Shown here piece after piece: positions 21,060-33,000 of a stretch of 64,000 nucleotides of DNA. A model generated the notes under the pieces. The model ran no database searches. It had not been told where the DNA came from and saw only the letters and a program-made list of their open reading frames with translations. Each line of letters begins with the position of its first letter. Position 1 is the first letter of the stretch. Made by a program: the position numbers and the translations under genes. Location: the NCBI GenBank assembly GCA_963693315.1, contig OY856186.1, forward strand, positions 301,856,144 through 301,920,143, read 5' to 3'. The stretch comes from Diogma glabrata. Taxonomy: Eukaryota; Arthropoda; Insecta; Diptera; Cylindrotomidae.

Positions 21060-21232
21060 AAAATTACAGCCATATATAGCCTATGTCAATCTGGAATAAT
21101 GTACCTTTCAACTAGTGAAAGAATTTTTCAAATAGGTGCAGCGGTTTCGGATATTATCAAATACGAACAAACAAACAAACATTCATTTTTATATATATAT
21201 AGTAGATAGTAGATAGTAGATAAAACATTTGT
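21060..21232 (+). repeat. RTE-like retroposon 3' end with microsatellite tail
   Basis: ATATAGCCTATGTCAATCTG, then a GAAAGAATTTTTCAAAT block and CAAACAAACAAACATTC, are typical of 3' ends of RTE-type retroposons in insects (family knowledge). They end in a short TAGTAGA tandem repeat at 21201-21222. Only the 3' tail is present. Confidence 0.5.
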
Positions 21233-21940
21233 TAGAAATTTACTCAAACTATCGTTCAGAAGTATTACAAACACAAATTGAAAGAAAGGCGACATTATAT
21301 TTAACGATATTATCGATAATCATGTGACAGTATCGATATGGGTCAAAATAAACAACAACATTTATAAATATTGAACCTGACTTGAATTCTTTGTTTTTTC
21401 TGATTTAACAAACAAAATTCCAAACAGAATTTAATTTTAAATATCTTCGTATGGCAAATACATATATACATTATATTTGATTTTACAAAAAATTCTTATA
21501 CCGATGTTACAAAGAGTTGAAGAGAAAATTTAATTTTCTTTGAAATAGTTCAATTTTAATATCTTTCCTTACAATTTTTGTTGTTCTTCTTTGTTTAACT
21601 TTCTACTGTATTGCAGAAATCAATGACATTTTTAAGACAATGGCAACTATTTCTTGTGATTTCCCTACATACTAGGTTTACAGTAATATGAATTCTAGTG
21701 TTTTTGACCAAATTTATGATTTAAATCTTGATTTATTGTCATTCATATCATTTTATCATGCTAATGTTTGATATCGCAAAGCATATCTGAGTTTTACGTT
21801 ATTCAAACGGTATATATTATACCTATACATCACTACATCAAAATTGATATATCAAAATGTCATAATATTGTTTTTATATTTAAAATAAAGTTATAAAATG
21901 TGTTACTGAAAAAATCTTTCAAAACTTAAGTAAATATGAG

Positions 21941-22100
21941 ATGATGAGGTTTCAATTTAGAAATCATGTGAACATGAAAATTAAAATATCTTTCATCATC
22001 ATCGCTGTTGCTGCGTGTGTAAGACACCAGGATTTGATCTATGGTGTCTCTGATGAGAGTGAGTTTGTAAGGACCGGCCCTATTTCAAGCTATAACTACA
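21941..22100 (+). repeat. Diverged SINE relic
   Basis: GATGAGGTTTCAATTTAGAAATCATGTG and the following CATCGCTGTTGCTGCGTGTGTAAGACAC align with the SINE at 42790-42940. The B-box is decayed. The open frame across it is incidental. Confidence 0.5.
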
Positions 22101-22344
22101 TCAGAAAAAAAGAACAACGCTCTAAAATTCGACAATATGTTGTCTTATTTCTATTTCGTTATCAACATAAAAGTTAAACAAAAAGAAAAATTTTAAAAAT
22201 TGCGATAAACAAGTGTGACTGCAACAAGCCAATCAACAAATTTTAAAATATTTTCTATTTTCATTTTTGTAAAAGAAAAAAATATTACATATTCATGCAA
22301 ATTGCAAGTTGATTGATTTGTTGCCATACACAAGCTGTAACATA

Positions 22345-23401
22345 CAGGATGTTTCATTATATATGCGCAGGACTTCAGGATGTGATAGGTCATCCAAAAA
22401 TATGAAAAAAAGTTTCGCGTAACTTACCCTCTAAAATGCATCATTTTCGAGATACAGGGTATTAAAATTGAAAACAAAAATCGTTTTTTGCGAATATCTC
22501 CGGAACCGTTTATCGTACAGAAAACAGCTTTTGTGAGCATTTTCTACTCATAATAAGCTATGTTTTGTGCGGAAATTTTTGTTTAAGTCTTAATTGGTGA
22601 AGGTTTTGAAGGTAGTGGGTGTTTTTCTCCCCAACTTCTACGCTACTGGAAAAAGTACAAATTTGAGATGCTCATTTGAACCGCCCCATGTTTTTTACAC
22701 AAAAAGTTACACCTGGTGATAAGCTCTAAAGTCAACCGTTTTCGAGAAAAATCCACTTTTATGTTGAAAAACATGGTCAATTTTTTGAAATAAAATTTTT
22801 TTTCTTCATTAACATTTCCAACTTTTAATTTAATTGTTTATGATTTGTTATTGTTTTTTTTTTTAATTTTGAAATTATGAAGTTAACGATTGGTTTTGTT
22901 ACTTGTTCCAACGTTTAAATAAATTTTATTTAATTAGTAAGAAAAAAAATTTTATTTCAAAAAATTGACCATGTTTTTCAACATAAAAGTTGATTTTTGT
23001 CGAAAACGGTAGACTTTAGAGCTTATGAGTAGGAGAAACTTTTTTGTGTAAAAAACATTGGCGGTTCAAATGAGCATCTCAATACCGTACTTTTTCCAGT
23101 AGCGTAGAAGTTGGGGAGAAAAACACCCATTACGCCTCCAAAACCTTCATCAATTAAGACATAAAAACAAAATTTCCGCACAAAACATAGCTTATTAAGA
23201 GAAAAAATGCTTACGAAAGCTGTTTTCTGTACAATAAATGGTTCCAGAGATATTTGCAAAAAACGATTTTTTTTTCAATTTTAACACCCTGTATCTCGAA
23301 AATGATGCATTTTAGAGGGTAAGTTAAGAGAAACTTTTTTTCATATTTTTGGACGAGCTATCACATCCTGAAGTCCTGCGCATATATTATGAAACACCCT
23401 G
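22345..23401. mobile_element. CAGGGTGTTTCAT foldback element, TA flanks
   Basis: CAGGATGTTTCATTATATATGC at the left is mirrored by the right end, giving arms of about 465 bp around a middle of about 130 bp (about 22812-22941). TA lies on both sides (22343-22344, 23402-23403). Arms are about 90% matched by eye. A TA duplication fits Tc1/mariner-type mobilisation. No transposase. The 78-residue frame inside is incidental. Confidence 0.8.
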
Positions 23402-23702
23402 TATGTTTCTGAACTTTGTAGCAATCAAAATTCGTTGACCCGTCTATTATTGTATTTATTCTTTTTATCACAATGATGTAAAAACTAGTTCGTACGGTTG
23501 TTAAAAAATTGATTAATTGTAGTCTTCTTTGACTTTCGCGTTGGGTAGTAGAGTATTAGAGGGGAATATGTAGTATTTGTAAAATCTGGTTTTACTGATT
23601 TCTTCTTTAGGCTGCAATAGCTTTATTATTTAATGATATGGAGGGGAAAGAAGTAATTAGTTGTGAAGGCGATGAATGTATTTTTATGCGACACAAATAG
23701 AT
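23402..23702. other. Spacer, nothing recognised
   Basis: 300 bp between two inverted-repeat elements. No gene or repeat identified. Confidence 0.4.
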
Positions 23703-25623
23703 GGGTCATTCCATGGCACACCAACCAGTTACTCAACCTGACCATTTCGGATTTTTATGAAATTAACAAGTAAAAAACTATTTTCAAAATTTTATCTCAA
23801 AGCATTTTTGTAAAATTAATTTTCAAAATTTTGGAATATCGTCATTTTTGGGCTCGTCTGTATCGTTTAAATTTTAAATATCTCTGATTGTATAAATCAT
23901 ATAGAGCTGTTAGACCCTCATTTTAAAGAGAATTATATGAGGTTTAATTTAATTCGCTTATATTGGGTACGAAACTTTTTTTTTGAAAATCTCCAAAAAC
24001 ATTTTTTGAAAAAAATCAAAGATTATGTTTTTTTAAAATTTTGAAAAAATCTCATATTCTTTAATATACTATATTTAAGAAGATTTAAAAATTTCAGAGT
24101 GGGATTGATATATGGAATCTGAAGTTATAGTTAAAAGAAAGAGGTTATGTTCCATTGATACTGGAACATTACTCTCGATTTTGTGTTTTACATGTAAATA
24201 ACAGTAGGATCTTAGTTGTAAATCCAATTATTTATATAAAACTAAGATATGGTTAAACAAAAGAAAGAGAAACGTAAGGTTTAAGGTGAACCCTAGTCAA
24301 TGATTTGATTACAATGCAATTGAAAAATACGCAGAGAGGTTGTTAGCAAATAACGTTTGACAATGTTTATTCATTTTAAAACGCCTAGACCAAAAAAAGT
24401 GTAAAAACGTTTGAAATGTAAAACAGTGTTTGCATTAGCACTGCGTTATGTTGCAAAGAAACAAAACTTATGTTCCGTACGAACGTTTTGTCTTTTGTAA
24501 TTAAATTTTCTTTTAAATTTTAATAAGAAAAAAAGTATTTTAATAGTATTTGATCTTAGCACAGATACAAACATTAGTTGTATAGACTCAATTAGTATAT
24601 TGATAAAAACAATTTTCCGTCCCCATTAAAAAAAACTAAAAGTGAGCGGCGCAGTCAATACAGTAAGGTAACAAATGGCTGCAGTATCATGTTAGGGAAT
24701 AATATTTAGTAATCATATTTTGCATACAAACTTTACACTGGTAGAAACCTGAATATCAACGACTGTTGGCTTTGTAACATGCCAATAGGTGGGTAGACTG
24801 TAGCAACTAAAGAGGATAATGTGAGAATAAGATGGTCCACCTTCATTAGTCATATACCCCCTGTTGCCAGATATATTAAATATTCATAAAAAGGAAAGTC
24901 ACAACAACTGACCCTATAACAACTACAGGAAAAATGCTTCGATTAAAAAATGATGGATACAATAAGGCAAGTAAATATATTGTAAAATAAAAAAATTGCA
25001 TGAGTATTTTCAAGTAAATACGTTTAAACTACTTAATCGACAATTTTTTAATTTACGAGCCTTTTTAAATTTGAACTTACTGTTTTGTACAGGTAAATAT
25101 GTAGAAACACAAAGTCGGAAGTAATGTTCCAGTATTAGTTGAACATAACCTCTTTCTTTTTACTATAACTTATAATCCCATATGAATCCCACTCTCAAAA
25201 TTTCTTTAATGTGTAGATATATCTAGAATATATGATTTTTTCAAAATTTTAAAAAACACTATCTCTGATTTTTTTTTTTAAAAAAGGATTTTTAGAGATT
25301 TAAAAAAAAAGTTTCTGATCCAACGTAGGCGAGTAGCAAATCAAATTAAACCCCATATAATGTTCTTTAAAATGACGAGTCTAACAGCTCTCTATGTTTT
25401 ATACAACCTGAGCTATTAAAAATTAAAACGATACCGACGAGGCCCAAAAGGACGATATTCCAAGATTTTGAAAATTAATTACACAAAAACGCAATGAGAT
25501 AAAAAAAATTGCAAATTGTTTTTTACTTGTATAATCATTAGATTATTTCTGTAAGCTCCATAAAAATCTAAAATGGTCAAGTTGAAAATTAAAAGTTTTT
25601 GGTTGGCTTGACATGGAATGCCC
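23703..25623. mobile_element. GGGTCATTCCATG element, about 480-bp inverted ends
   Basis: GGGTCATTCCATGGCA (23703) and the inverted GACATGGAATGCCC (ending 25623) start two arms that can be followed to about 24180 and back from about 25130, with clear divergence. GAT flanks both sides (23700-23702, 25624-25626), a possible 3-bp duplication. The interior of about 950 bp has no ORF I believe. A non-autonomous DNA element is inferred. Confidence 0.75.
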
Positions 25624-25752
25624 GATCAGTTTTTGCTTGACCGCAGTCTATTTTATTCTAATTTTTCAAATCAAACAATATTATAATACTACCGTTTGAC
25701 TTATTTTAAAAATTAGACGACCGATTTTGAATTTTCTGGTGCTGTTCTCTAG

Positions 25753-25908
25753 AACTTTGATAAAACTGCCACGCAGCTTTTGTGGCTGATTACCAGTTTC
25801 GAAGTTAAATCAATTAAAGACGCAGAATTGCTTTCACCAAATTTTACTTTAATGTATCGGCGAATGAAAGATATTAAGTTTGAACATATATGGAAAGGGG
25901 CGAGATGA
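25753..25908 (+). CDS. Candidate exon or ORF, 51 residues, unidentified
   Basis: This follows a good acceptor-like sequence (GGTGCTGTTCTCTAG ending 25752). The frame AAC TTT GAT is open for 51 codons (NFDKTATQLLWLITSFEV, later FTLMYRRMKDIKFEHIWKG) and then stops. Composition is protein-like. I recognise no family. A strong donor-like GTAAGT is at 25963, but a stop precedes it in this frame. It could equally be part of the degraded retroelement that follows. Confidence 0.25.
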   Translation, partial: NFDKTATQLLWLITSFEVKSIKDAELLSPNFTLMYRRMKDIKFEHIWKGAR

Positions 25909-25961
25909 TACCATTAAAACAAAGATTACATTTTCAAGGGAGCATCTTGGAAACACAATAA

Positions 25962-26149
25962 TGTAAGTTTTTTTTATTTGTTTATATAATTTTTATTTAC
26001 GTTTGATGATTGATTATTTTTGAATGTTTTAATTATTTTTGCTGATGTAAGGGATTTTTCGTGATAAGAGATAAGAGATTTTCCAACAGGGACTCTGTTG
26101 CAGATCCGGTTTTCTTTCACTTATACTTTTTTGTAATAAAAGATCAGCA
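25962..26149 (+). repeat. Candidate short LTR of a decayed gypsy-class element
   Basis: The right edge is supported by CA at 26148-26149, followed after three bases by a PBS-type sequence, and by an AATAAA-like site at 26135. The left edge at TGTAAG (25962) is a guess: no second LTR was found to define it. Confidence 0.4.
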
Positions 26150-26152
26150 AAT

Positions 26153-26170
26153 TGGCGCCGAAACAGAGCT
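26153..26170 (+). other. Primer binding site of the decayed element
   Basis: TGGCGCCGAAACAGAGCT follows the presumed LTR end. It begins with TGG and closely resembles the PBS at 9421-9438. Confidence 0.6.
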
Positions 26171-26289
26171 GAACCAAACGGTATAAATGTTTTATTAAAT
26201 AAATTTGGAATCTATGTTTTTAATTGAACTCCATTCAATTGGATTAAATTCTTTTTTTTTCTCGTTTAAAACATGTTGTTGGTGAAGCC

Positions 26290-26545
26290 TGGGACACGCT
26301 GTTGTGAAACTCTACAACGAAGGCGTAGTGGTTTAGTAGGCAACTACGACGAACAAGCAGTCAGCCCTTCATGAGCACTCGTTAAACAGGACCAAGTGTT
26401 GGCGAAACACTCCCGACACGAAACACAAAAATGATTCTAAGGAACTTTTCCGAAAAGAAAATGCAAAATGATTTTGAATTTCAAAATTCAAGTGAATTCC
26501 AATAGTTACTTTGAGCTTAATCACTCACAACATCGCCCCAAACGT
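26290..26545 (+). repeat. SINE relic within the element leader
   Basis: GACACGAAACACAAAAATGATTC and then ATTTCAAAATTCAAGTGAATTCC match the SINE 3' half at 42935-43050. The tRNA-like part upstream (about 26310-26400) is poorly preserved. Confidence 0.5.
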
Positions 26546-27009
26546 ATTTTAATGTTTTTTTAAATTACATGGAATATTATTTCAACTGTGCCGTGTTTTT
26601 CTTTTGATTTTATGGATTTTTTAAAACACACATTATTATTTGTTTCGCTATAAGTATTTATTATATTCTTCTATTCTCTCGCGATTCGTGCTCGATAATG
26701 TTAAACATTCAAAATGCATTTCATAAAGTTTTCCACAATTGTTCTATTATAAAATAATAAAGTTATAACTACATTTAAATTTTTAAACGTTTTTACCGCA
26801 GTTTTTGTTGATTTGTAATTTATTTTGGTTTTTGATCTACGAGTGTGAAAAATTCAAGTACTCCAGTTCCTGCTATTGAAATATGAGTAAACATGTAAAT
26901 CACATATCATATTTTATGTCATATTTATAGCTTTCCATTCATTAAAAAAAACAAACAAGCAAAAAATGTGCGTCCATCAACAACTCAGAAAGCATGTTTT
27001 CTTTTTGTG

Positions 27010-27075
27010 AAACTTAAGTCTTAAAAGGATTTTATATAGTGTTGTGACACAAAATGTGATTCCTACAGCATGTGA
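27010..27075 (+). repeat. LINE 3' end relic
   Basis: AAGTCTTAAAAGGATTTTATAT, then GTTGTGACACAAAATGTGATTCC, resembles the 3' UTR of the jockey-type LINE. Short and diverged. Confidence 0.45.
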
Positions 27076-27331
27076 TAAATACATACATCTGATAACACCA
27101 TCTATATTTTAAGTATAACCTAACGATTACTAAAATAAAAACTACACTGTCAGTCTACGCTGAAAACTCGTCTATATCACATGACGTCAGAAGTAGTTAA
27201 AATATTTATTAAAATAAAACAACCCGTAAATTGCATAAAAAATTACATAAAAGTCATCCAGAACGGTAATATTCACGAAAGATCAAGTGAAATAAATAAA
27301 ATCTAAAGATATTTCATTAGAATAAGACTAA

Positions 27332-28090
27332 ATGACGCTCGAAACAGAAGACAAAGGAAAAGCAAGTGCAAGTGTCAACTTCATCAAATCGACGTCATAT
27401 TTGAAAATGAGTAAAGATATGTCACTTTCGAGGAATAAACGGAAACAGCAATACGGTTGGTTTTCAATAGCCACTCAAATGGATAAAAAACCTAAGGCCG
27501 TACAAGTTGCTACGTTTATAACAGCTTTTGAACCAGATTATTTACCAGCATACGAAACTTTCACATTAACAACAGCGGATAAAAATGACGTTTTCATTCC
27601 CAAGATAAGTTTAACAAAATTATGAAATACGAAACAGGAAGCTTTCATGAATTTTTAACTCGTGTCAAAAAATCAAAGTAAAAAATGCGAATTTGGAACA
27701 TTGCTTGATAGTTTGATACGTGATAAAATAGTAATCGGTATAAAAAGTGACATACTGCGCGAAAAATTATTAGATGAATCCAATTTAACGCTAGATAAAG
27801 CAGAATCTTTATGCTAAGCTAGTGAAGTCGCGTCCAAACAACTTATTGAAATTACAAAAAACAAATTATCCGTAAATGCAATTTCTGTAAAATATAAATC
27901 GACTAAAAAGTCAAGCCATGTTCCAAAGCAAGAAATACAAAACTGCTAATGACTCAGAATATTTTTATTGTCGATGTAGGAAAATACACACACGAGGAAA
28001 AAATGCGAAGCATATAATAAGATTTGTCAGAAATGCAACATAAAAGGGCATCTGACAACGGAGTGTCAAACAAAAAAAAAGTATGGTATG
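27332..28090 (+). pseudogene. Decayed gag of a gypsy-class retroelement
   Basis: The first frame (27332-27625, 97 residues) contains KPKAVQVATFITAFEPDYL, a conserved helix of Mag/CsRn1-type gag proteins. After a frameshift the reading continues with RDKIVIGIKSDILREKLL, then LDKAESLC and a stop, then a two-part zinc region: HTRGKKC ... AYNKICQKCNIKGHLTTEC, which holds a CX2CX4HX4C knuckle near 28020-28070. At least two frameshifts and two stops are present, so it cannot make Gag. Homology is lost by about 28245, where MITE-like DNA begins; no pol was found. It lies about 1.2 kb downstream of the LTR end and PBS at 26149-26170, so the two probably belong together. Confidence 0.78.
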
Positions 28091-28245
28091 TATGAAGAAG
28101 TAAAAAATGTCCAAAATAATATTCAAAGTCATCGACGCTGACGTGGTTGTACGTGGTTGCAATACTAGTAAAAAATTCTTGTGAATAATTAAATTTAGTG
28201 ACAAGAATAATGGAAATTGAAACTAACGAAATAGCTATTTATGTA

Positions 28246-28830
28246 CAAAGGGCGTTATGTAGGTTATTGCGCCTGGAAAGCGACGTAATCTAGTCCGAGG
28301 GCCTCTGGTCCGAGGGATGGATGTCGCTTGATAAGCGTAATACCCAGTAACGCCAGTGGTGCATACAAGATTTTATGCTTCACTTAATAAGCTAAAAACT
28401 AAGAAAGAATTTAATTTGCTAGTCTATATTGATATGCAAAAAAATACAAATGTATCGTAGTATGCCAAGAAAATAACTATTTTGAAGTTTAAAATAAATA
28501 TTTGTTGTTTGAACGTTGCTATGTAAACAAATTCTCCTAAATTTTGTAGCGTATGACAAAAACATCGTCATACAATGTCATACATCGTCATACAATACAA
28601 TGTCATACAATACTCAAAATAATTTGATAGTTTTGGAAAACTATATGAACAATTAATAACTAAAATGTTGCTAAACATTTTTAAACAATTGTCAAAATCT
28701 TTCCTAGTTTAAATTGAATAAGAATTATTTACAATTGTGTAGACAAAGCTACAGTAAAAATAATTTTATTTAGTTTTTTAGCGTCTTAATAGCGGGCGTT
28801 ATGAATGCATAATGCCCTCTCATGGTTTTT
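28246..28830. repeat. Probable MITE with GGGCGTTATG ends
   Basis: The left GGGCGTTATGTAGG (28250) and a right palindromic GGGCGTTATGAATGCATAATGCCC (about 28798-28821) may be the ends of one element. The CCGAGGGCCTCTGG motif near 28293 is the complement of the motif in the 17101 MITE. Boundaries are uncertain. Short TCATACAATG repeats occur at 28560-28612. Confidence 0.4.
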
Positions 28831-28913
28831 ATGAATGTGTTTATATATTGCGTATCCTAGACATTATAACAACTTTATATCAATGTGATTATGCTTCACT
28901 ATTTATGTATTAA

Positions 28914-29002
28914 GGGCATAAAGTATGTCTTTTCCGCTTGAGAGTGAAATTGTTGCTCGAGGCGTTAGCCGAGATGTTAAATGCTTTATATAAAAGATGC
29001 CC
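28914..29002. mobile_element. 89-bp mini element flanked by TTAA
   Basis: GGGCATAAAG (28914) and the inverted AAAAGATGCCC (ending 29002) are flanked by TTAA on both sides (28910-28913, 29003-29006). TTAA duplication with a short TIR is a piggyBac-like signature. The length is extremely small. Confidence 0.5.
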
Positions 29003-29084
29003 TTAATTCTGTATTGTTTGCATGAATAAAAATACATATATTTACACAAAATAGTAAAATATTTTTATAGAAAATTATTTATCA

Positions 29085-29205
29085 AAGTAGTTTTTCGAAA
29101 TAACGATAATTTATCAAAGTAGTTTTTCAAAATAACTAACTTTAGGCATTGTTTTTTCAATTTTAGGCATTGTTATTTCACTTTTGGCATTGTTATTTCA
29201 AAAGG
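29085..29205 (+). repeat. Short tandem repeats
   Basis: A 31-bp unit (ATTTATCAAAGTAGTTTTTC) occurs twice, and then a unit containing TAGGCATTGTTATTTCA occurs three times. It lies beyond the 3' end of the Penelope coding region and may be part of that element's tail. Confidence 0.5.
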
Positions 29206-29299
29206 AACAAACAGCCTACTTTACGTACAATTTTTGAATCGAAAAAGTGCATTTTACAGTTTACTCGTACAAAAAATAATTTGTATACATATAAAATTT

Positions 29300-31025
29300 A
29301 CTTGTTATTAGGAAAAATATGATATGTTGATCAAAATATTACGAATGAAACATAAATGAATTGAGTTTTTTGAATGAAAATTTACAAAATTATACAAGAT
29401 ATTTGAATTAAATAATAGTTGGTCGTTTAAAATTAAATTTGGAAATTTTTTGAATGCTTTATAAATTTCAAACTCTTCTAAAGAATCCATTAAAAAACCT
29501 TTGTTACATAAATTCAAAGGTTCTAAATTTTGTTCGAAACTGGTGTAGTTATGGTTATTATCATTTAAATGACTTGCAAAAAGTGACTAAATTTTGTTTA
29601 TTTTTGTTCATTGGAATAAGTTCTTTGAATCTTTCTAAAAAACTTCTTCCTGTTTGCCCTATATAAAATTTGTCACAGGTGATTTTATAAATCCCAGAAC
29701 ATGACTTCAGGTTGATGTTAGATTTTGGTTTTAATTTTATATAAATTATTTTGGGTTCTAAATGATATCGAATAATTATGTATTTTTAAATGATTTCTTA
29801 TGATGTTTGGTAATAAGTTAGTATATTCCATTGAAATATATTTGATGTTTGTACTATTATTATTTGAATTTTTAATTTCTTTAAACATTTAGAAAATAAC
29901 TTATCAATAAATTTTGAATCAAAACCATTATCTGAAGCAATAAATTTGATTGTATTTAATTCATCTTGAAAATTTGAGATATTTAGTGGTATATTTAGAG
30001 GACGATAAATGAGAGAATTATATGCTGCAGCTTCTTGTGACTCTGAATGATGTGATGTATTATGTATTGTTATACTAGTAGTAGTTGGTTTTCGAAAAAT
30101 TTTATATTTAAATTGATTATTAATTTTTAAAATAGTTAATTCTAAAAAATTTATTGAATTATTGTCTTCAATTTCAAGGGTAAATTTCATATTTGGATGG
30201 ATACTATTCATGTAAATATTAAAATTTTGTATTTGTCGGGAAGTTCCATTAAACAAAATGAAGGTATCATCTACATATCTTGAATATGAAATTAATAGAT
30301 TTTGTTGTATGTTTAAATTTGAAAATATGAATTTATTCTCAAAATTATTTAAGAAGATATCAGCTAGTAATCCACTTAAAGGAGAACCCATTGCAAGACC
30401 TTTATCTTGAATAAAAAACTTATCATCAAAGGTAAAATAATTTTGTTTTAAAATAGTTCGAATTAAGTTGATTAAATTTTTAATTTTTAAAATATCTAAA
30501 GTGCCAGTATTGATTAAATTTTCTTCTAAAATATTAATTGTTTCATCAATAGGTTTCAATATTTCAATCTCATCAATATTTGTATACATATTTGTTATGT
30601 CTAAAGATAACATTTTGTATTGTGAAAATAATTTGATCTTATTAATTTTCTCAATCAAATTCAAATCATTTTTAATTGATTGATTATTCATTAATATTAA
30701 TAATTTTCACTAAAATTTTTGTTACTTTGTAAGAAGGTGCTGTTTTATAATTTATAAGAGGTCTGATTGTCACATTTGGTTTATGGATTTTCGGTAAACC
30801 TTGAAATTCTGGAACTCTTGCAAGAACTTGTTTCAAATTAATTCGTGTATGTTGATCAAATAAATTGGTAGATAAGTTAATAATATTATTAATAATTTTG
30901 ACATAAGATTTAGTTGGATCTTTTTGTAAAATGTGGATGTTATTATTATTTATAAATTCATATGTTTTATCTAAATATTCTTGTTATAGTATAACTATGG
31001 TATTACCTTTGTCACATTGTGTAAT
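29300..31025 (-). pseudogene. Penelope-like element: RT and GIY-YIG endonuclease
   Basis: The minus strand carries the Penelope-type reverse transcriptase. From the upstream side: CDKGNTIVIL; LPKIHKPNVTIRPLIN and YKTAPSY just before 30700; then an uninterrupted 297-residue frame (29798-30691) with SLDITNMYTNI, KGLAMGSPLSGLLADIFLN, the catalytic YSRYVDD, and NFLELTI and RKPTTTSITIHNTSHHS. Downstream, in other frames, is the GIY-YIG nuclease (SGIYKITCDKFYIGQTGRSF, about 29640-29705) and its C-terminal part (29308-29517). This RT-then-GIY-YIG order is the canonical Penelope layout. Several frameshifts and stops make this copy dead. The ORF is split at 31025 by a hAT insertion, and its upstream part continues at 35949. 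Confidence 0.9.
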
Positions 31026-31066
31026 CAGAGGCGTAGCTAGGGGGGGGCGGGGGGGGCGGTCCGCCC

Positions 31067-31620
31067 CGGGTGTCACCCGTTTTGGGGTGACACCCGAACG
31101 TAAAAAACTTAAACAAACCATCACAATGTTTTCAATGATAAATCACTTCGGAACCGTTTTAGGGTGACACCCGAACGTAAAAAACATAAACAAACCATCA
31201 CAATGTTTTCAACGATAGATCACTTCGAAACCGTTTTGGGGTGACACCCGAACGTAAACAACTTAAACAAACCATCACAATGTTTTCAATGATAAATCAC
31301 TGCGGAACCGTTTTAGGGTGACACCCGAACGTAAAAAACATAAACAAACCATCACAATGTTTTCAACGATAGATCACTTCGAAACCGTTTTGGGGTGACA
31401 CCCGAACGTAAACAACTTAAAAAAACCATCACAATATTTTCAATGATAAATCACTTCGAAACCGTTTTGGGATGACATCCGAACGTAAAAAACTTAAACA
31501 AACCATCACATGTTTTCAACGATAAATCACTTCGAAACCGTTTTGGGGTGACACCCGAACGTAAAAAACTTAAACAAACCATCACATGTTTTCAACGATA
31601 AATCACTTAGAAACCATTTT
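31067..31620. repeat. Subterminal 77-bp tandem repeats of the hAT
   Basis: About seven copies of a 77-bp unit (GGGTGACACCCGAACGTAAA, then AACAAACCATCACAATG, then AACCGTTTT), with unit starts near 31088, 31165, 31243, 31320, 31397, 31474 and 31550. A single GGGGTGACACCAC remnant sits near the right end (35887). Repeats beside the ends may bind transposase (inference). Confidence 0.9.
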
Positions 31621-32309
31621 AGCCAGGTTATCCATATAATTTTAATTTATAAATTGTGATAACTTATAAATGTGTCCTATAAATGTGTTATTGGTTCAAA
31701 AAGAATCTATTCTACTTTTTAAAATTTTTGAGTTATTATGTGAAATAAAATTTTAACAATATTAATCGAATCAACATGTTGAGCATTGTATCCCATCACC
31801 ACAATTACTCAATAGCTTTGAATATTCCTATAGATACCATATTGACCGTTTTTTACGATATATTATTTAGTATGCAAGCATGATTATTTAATGACCAGGT
31901 CTGAAAACACATATGCTGAATAATGTATAGGAAAAGTGGTTTACGTCGATAATGTGGCACCCTTTGTCGATAGGGTGGCTCCCTTGAGTTACAATGTCTC
32001 TATTCCAAAATTATTTTTAAAATATCCGCTTAACCTTACTACCTAATATATGTTTTACATTTCAAACAAATTAATTGCAAACACCTAAGGAAACTAACAA
32101 ACAATCAAATTACCGTGTTTGTAAATGATCTCAAAATAATTTTTTTTCCTTTATCTTGAAACTCAAAGAATAAATTGAAATAGATCGTTTTTAAATGGAC
32201 ACAAAAATAATTACTGTGGAATAAAATGGCAGTTATGCAATTACTGCAGTTTTGCAAATTTTTGTAGGTTGATACATACTCATACTGTTTGTTTTCAGTT
32301 TTATATATT
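31621..32309. other. AT-rich interior of the hAT
   Basis: No ORF or repeat recognised. Confidence 0.4.
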
Positions 32310-32770
32310 TATATATTTGAATTAAATGAAAGTTTATCATTTAAAAGTACATTTTGTTGGGTTTTAAATACCTTGGAAATTTCAAACTCATCAAGTGATT
32401 CTTTTAAAGATCCTTGGCTACATAAATGTAAAGCCTTCAATTTTTTTTAAAAGTGGTGTAACTATTGTTATTAACTATGTAAATGGTTTGCAAAAATAAA
32501 CTTTAAATTTTGTTTATTTTCTTCTTAGGCAGGTATTCCTTAAATCAGTCTTTAAAACATTTTCCAGTTTTCCCGATGTAAAATTTTTCACAAAAATCAC
32601 ATTCAATTTTGTAAATTATTGAGCATGATTCTAATTGGATATTTAATTTTGGTTTCAATTCTTTATATAAAATATCTTTTAGGATTTCATACTTATATTT
32701 TTTTAAATAGTTCCTTATAATATTACGCTATGATTTGTATATTCCATTTTATCAAATATTATTTAATATA
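32310..32770 (-). pseudogene. Second Penelope fragment (GIY-YIG region)
   Basis: The DNA aligns along its length with 29400-29830 in the same orientation: TTTCAAACTCATCAAGTGATTC against the matching TTTCAAACTCTTCTAAAG, and the GTAAAATTTTTCACAAAAATCAC nuclease core. It is far more decayed than the outer copy, so this insertion predates the hAT jump or belongs to an older subfamily. Confidence 0.75.
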
Positions 32771-33000
32771 AGTTGTTACAAGGAAATTTAAATAAATTAA
32801 TTTTTTTGGCGGTGTATTTAGTCGTTAACACAGTGTACTTATTATGAACTATGTACCTATTATGTATCCTACAAATATATTTAGAACTAATGCTTTGCTG
32901 ATACCTATACTATAATTAAAAATATTTTTTTAGATTTCATTTAGCAAATATCCCAAAAAATAAATATGCCACGAGGAGTTCATAATTTTTAAAGAAAAAG

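Noticed and set aside
31067..31620. CRISPR-like array
   Set aside because: The 77-bp units are contiguous without unique spacers and lie just inside hAT ends in eukaryotic DNA.
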